Assembly (NCBI GenBank): GCA_035687045.1
Contig: DASRYU010000195.1
Coordinates: 1 to 6,103, forward strand
Length of the DNA stretch: 6,103 bases
Direction: 5' to 3'
DNA from: JAJPHT01 sp035687045
GTDB lineage: Archaea > Thermoplasmatota > SW-10-69-26 > JACQPN01 > JAJPHT01
The translations under genes and the position numbers were made by a program. Each line of letters begins with the position of its first letter. The first letter of the stretch is position 1. A model generated the notes under the pieces. It was not told the DNA's origin and did no database searches. It saw nothing but the letters and a program-made list of their open reading frames with translations. Positions 5,029 to 6,103 of this stretch are shown piece after piece.

Positions 5029-6102
5029 CTACCGCGGCCGCCGGGTCGTGAGCGCCGCGAGCGCGAGGACGGCCAGGAGGGCCGCGAGCGCGGGGCCCGG
5101 CGTCTGCGTGGTGGGCTCGGGCGGCACGACGGGGCTCGCCGAGGCGAGCGTCGCGTGCACGTACGTCGCGTGCTCGAGCGCGCTCCAGGCGATGATGATG
5201 ATCCCGAGGTCCGCCTTCCCCTGCTCGTGGAGCTCGTTCGTGTAGCGCGCGCGGTCGATGGCGTCGCCGGTGAAGATGCCGGTGAGGCCGTTCCCGCGCG
5301 GCGTCTCGACGGAGGTGTTCCGCAGCTTCCGGTTCATGCCGGCGGCGGAGTCGGCGACGACGTTCTTCGCGCGCGACTCGGCGTCGCCGAAGATGGAGTG
5401 CATCTCGTAGGCGCGCGCGGCGCGCTGCTCCGCGAGCGAGAGGACGATGGAGAGGAGCGTCTCGTTGTTCGCGCGCGCCTCGTCCGCGAGGTCCGCGAGC
5501 GGCCGCATGTAGGAGGGCACGTCGCCCTCGGGCACCTGCACCGCGGCGGACGTGATGTTCGCCCACGGCTCCTCGAGGACGCGCGGCGGGAGCCCCTCCT
5601 GCTTCACCGACTCGGCGAGCATGTCCTGGGCCCAGCCGACGTTGAGGCCGGAGGTGTGCGCGGCGCGCACGAGCCCCATGACGTAGCCCTTCGGCACGCC
5701 CGCCTGCCGCGGGAACTCCTGCGCGTAGCCGTCGTAGGTGTCGACGAGGAGCCGGCCGGTCGCGGCGATGTCGGCCGCGTAGAGCGCCTTCTCGATCGTC
5801 TGGAGCGAGCGCAGCTGGGCGTCGTAGCCGTGGAGCGTCGCGCGGAAGCGCGCCCAGTCCTCCTCGGAGTCGTGGCGCATGGCGCCCACGCGCTGCTGGA
5901 TGTACGCCTTGCGCTCGGCGTCGGAGGTGCGCGAGGCGTTCGCGTCGTCCATGAGCTGGCCGGTGAGCGTGAGCTCGGTGAAGGTCTCGAGGTGGAACAT
6001 CGCGACGCGGAGGCGCCCCCCGGAGGAGGCGTCCTTCGCCATCGTGAGGAAGCGCTCGGCCTCCGGCCACCACGGGCGCTCCTGGGCGCCGGGCGCCACG
6101 AG
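5029..6102 (-). CDS. Exported helical protein with C-terminal PGF-CTERM-like anchor, 5' truncated
   Basis: I do not recognise the family. The frame is open to the right window edge, so the true start and any signal peptide lie outside; a GTG at 6099 is unlikely to be the start. About 357 residues are visible, ending at TAG (5031-5029). The body is mostly alpha-helical and rich in Ala, Glu, Arg and aromatic residues, without Cys or an evident catalytic motif. Near the C-terminus is a Pro/Thr spacer (V-V-P-P-E-P-T-T-Q-T), then Pro-Gly-Pro, about 17 hydrophobic residues (Ala/Leu-rich) and a final R-R-P-R. This three-part tail matches the layout of archaeosortase-processed PGF-CTERM signals, with Pro in place of the usual Phe; without processing it would be a plain C-terminal membrane anchor. 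The bulk should therefore lie outside the cell (inference). The kinase follows after 74 bp containing a short GC inverted repeat (5012-5025, no T-tract). A functional link to the kinase's outer sensor is possible but unproven. Confidence 0.75.
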   Translation of the reverse strand, partial: LVAPGAQERPWWPEAERFLTMAKDASSGGRLRVAMFHLETFTELTLTGQLMDDANASRTSDAERKAYIQQRVGAMRHDSEEDWARFRATLHGYDAQLRSLQTIEKALYAADIAATGRLLVDTYDGYAQEFPRQAGVPKGYVMGLVRAAHTSGLNVGWAQDMLAESVKQEGLPPRVLEEPWANITSAAVQVPEGDVPSYMRPLADLADEARANNETLLSIVLSLAEQRAARAYEMHSIFGDAESRAKNVVADSAAGMNRKLRNTSVETPRGNGLTGIFTGDAIDRARYTNELHEQGKADLGIIIIAWSALEHATYVHATLASASPVVPPEPTTQTPGPALAALLAVLALAALTTRRPR

Positions 6103-6103
6103 C

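Noticed and set aside
1826..5245. Very long open frame on the + strand (over 1100 codons) opposite the kinase.
   Set aside because: Arg/Ala/Leu/Asp-rich sequence without domains, antisense to a kinase with every catalytic motif intact. Long spurious open frames are expected in DNA this GC-rich.

Overview
The window looks like a stretch of a high-GC (roughly 70% by eye) archaeal chromosome. Three things point to Archaea. One is a coiled-coil protein with the repeated R-R-D-E-L-N heptads and central Q-Q-Q-T block of the archaeal COG1340-type family. Another is a TATA-like box upstream of a start codon that has no Shine-Dalgarno sequence. The third is a C-terminal Pro-Gly/hydrophobic/Arg tripartite tail resembling archaeosortase (PGF-CTERM-like) sorting signals. 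The proteins are not strongly acidic, which argues against an extreme halophile. A Thermoplasmatota-type lineage is my best guess, but this is inference.

Layout: on the + strand at the left edge is the 3' part of a gene for a Pro/Ala/Glu-rich, probably disordered protein with repeated Pro-Trp motifs (3-488). Everything else is on the - strand, read here from right to left. First comes a 5'-truncated gene for an exported, membrane-anchored helical protein of unknown function (5029 to the window edge). Next is a large membrane sensor histidine kinase with Cache-like sensor, HAMP, PAS, GAF, HisKA and HATPase regions (2327-4954). It is followed by a single-domain CheY/Rcp1-like response regulator (1849-2256), then the coiled-coil protein with its own TATA-like box (862-1767), and an unrecognised 83-residue protein (485-736). 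The last gene meets the + strand gene tail to tail with overlapping stop codons.

The kinase and regulator form a two-component pair. The kinase senses outside the membrane and probably also through its cytoplasmic PAS and GAF domains, and presumably phosphorylates Asp58 of the regulator. The regulator has no output domain and must act by protein-protein contact.

The most unusual region is the kinase-regulator junction. A 57-bp direct repeat (55/57 identical, 74-bp period) has duplicated the kinase tail/regulator head boundary. This leaves a 25-codon chimeric micro-ORF whose start overlaps the kinase stop and whose stop overlaps the regulator start, both through ATGA. In each copy the strong Shine-Dalgarno sequence is complementary to the codons for Val-Leu-Leu just downstream, so each could fold into a hairpin that hides the ribosome binding site. 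I found no tRNA, rRNA, CRISPR array, insertion sequence or other mobile element, and no gene-free stretch longer than about 130 bases.
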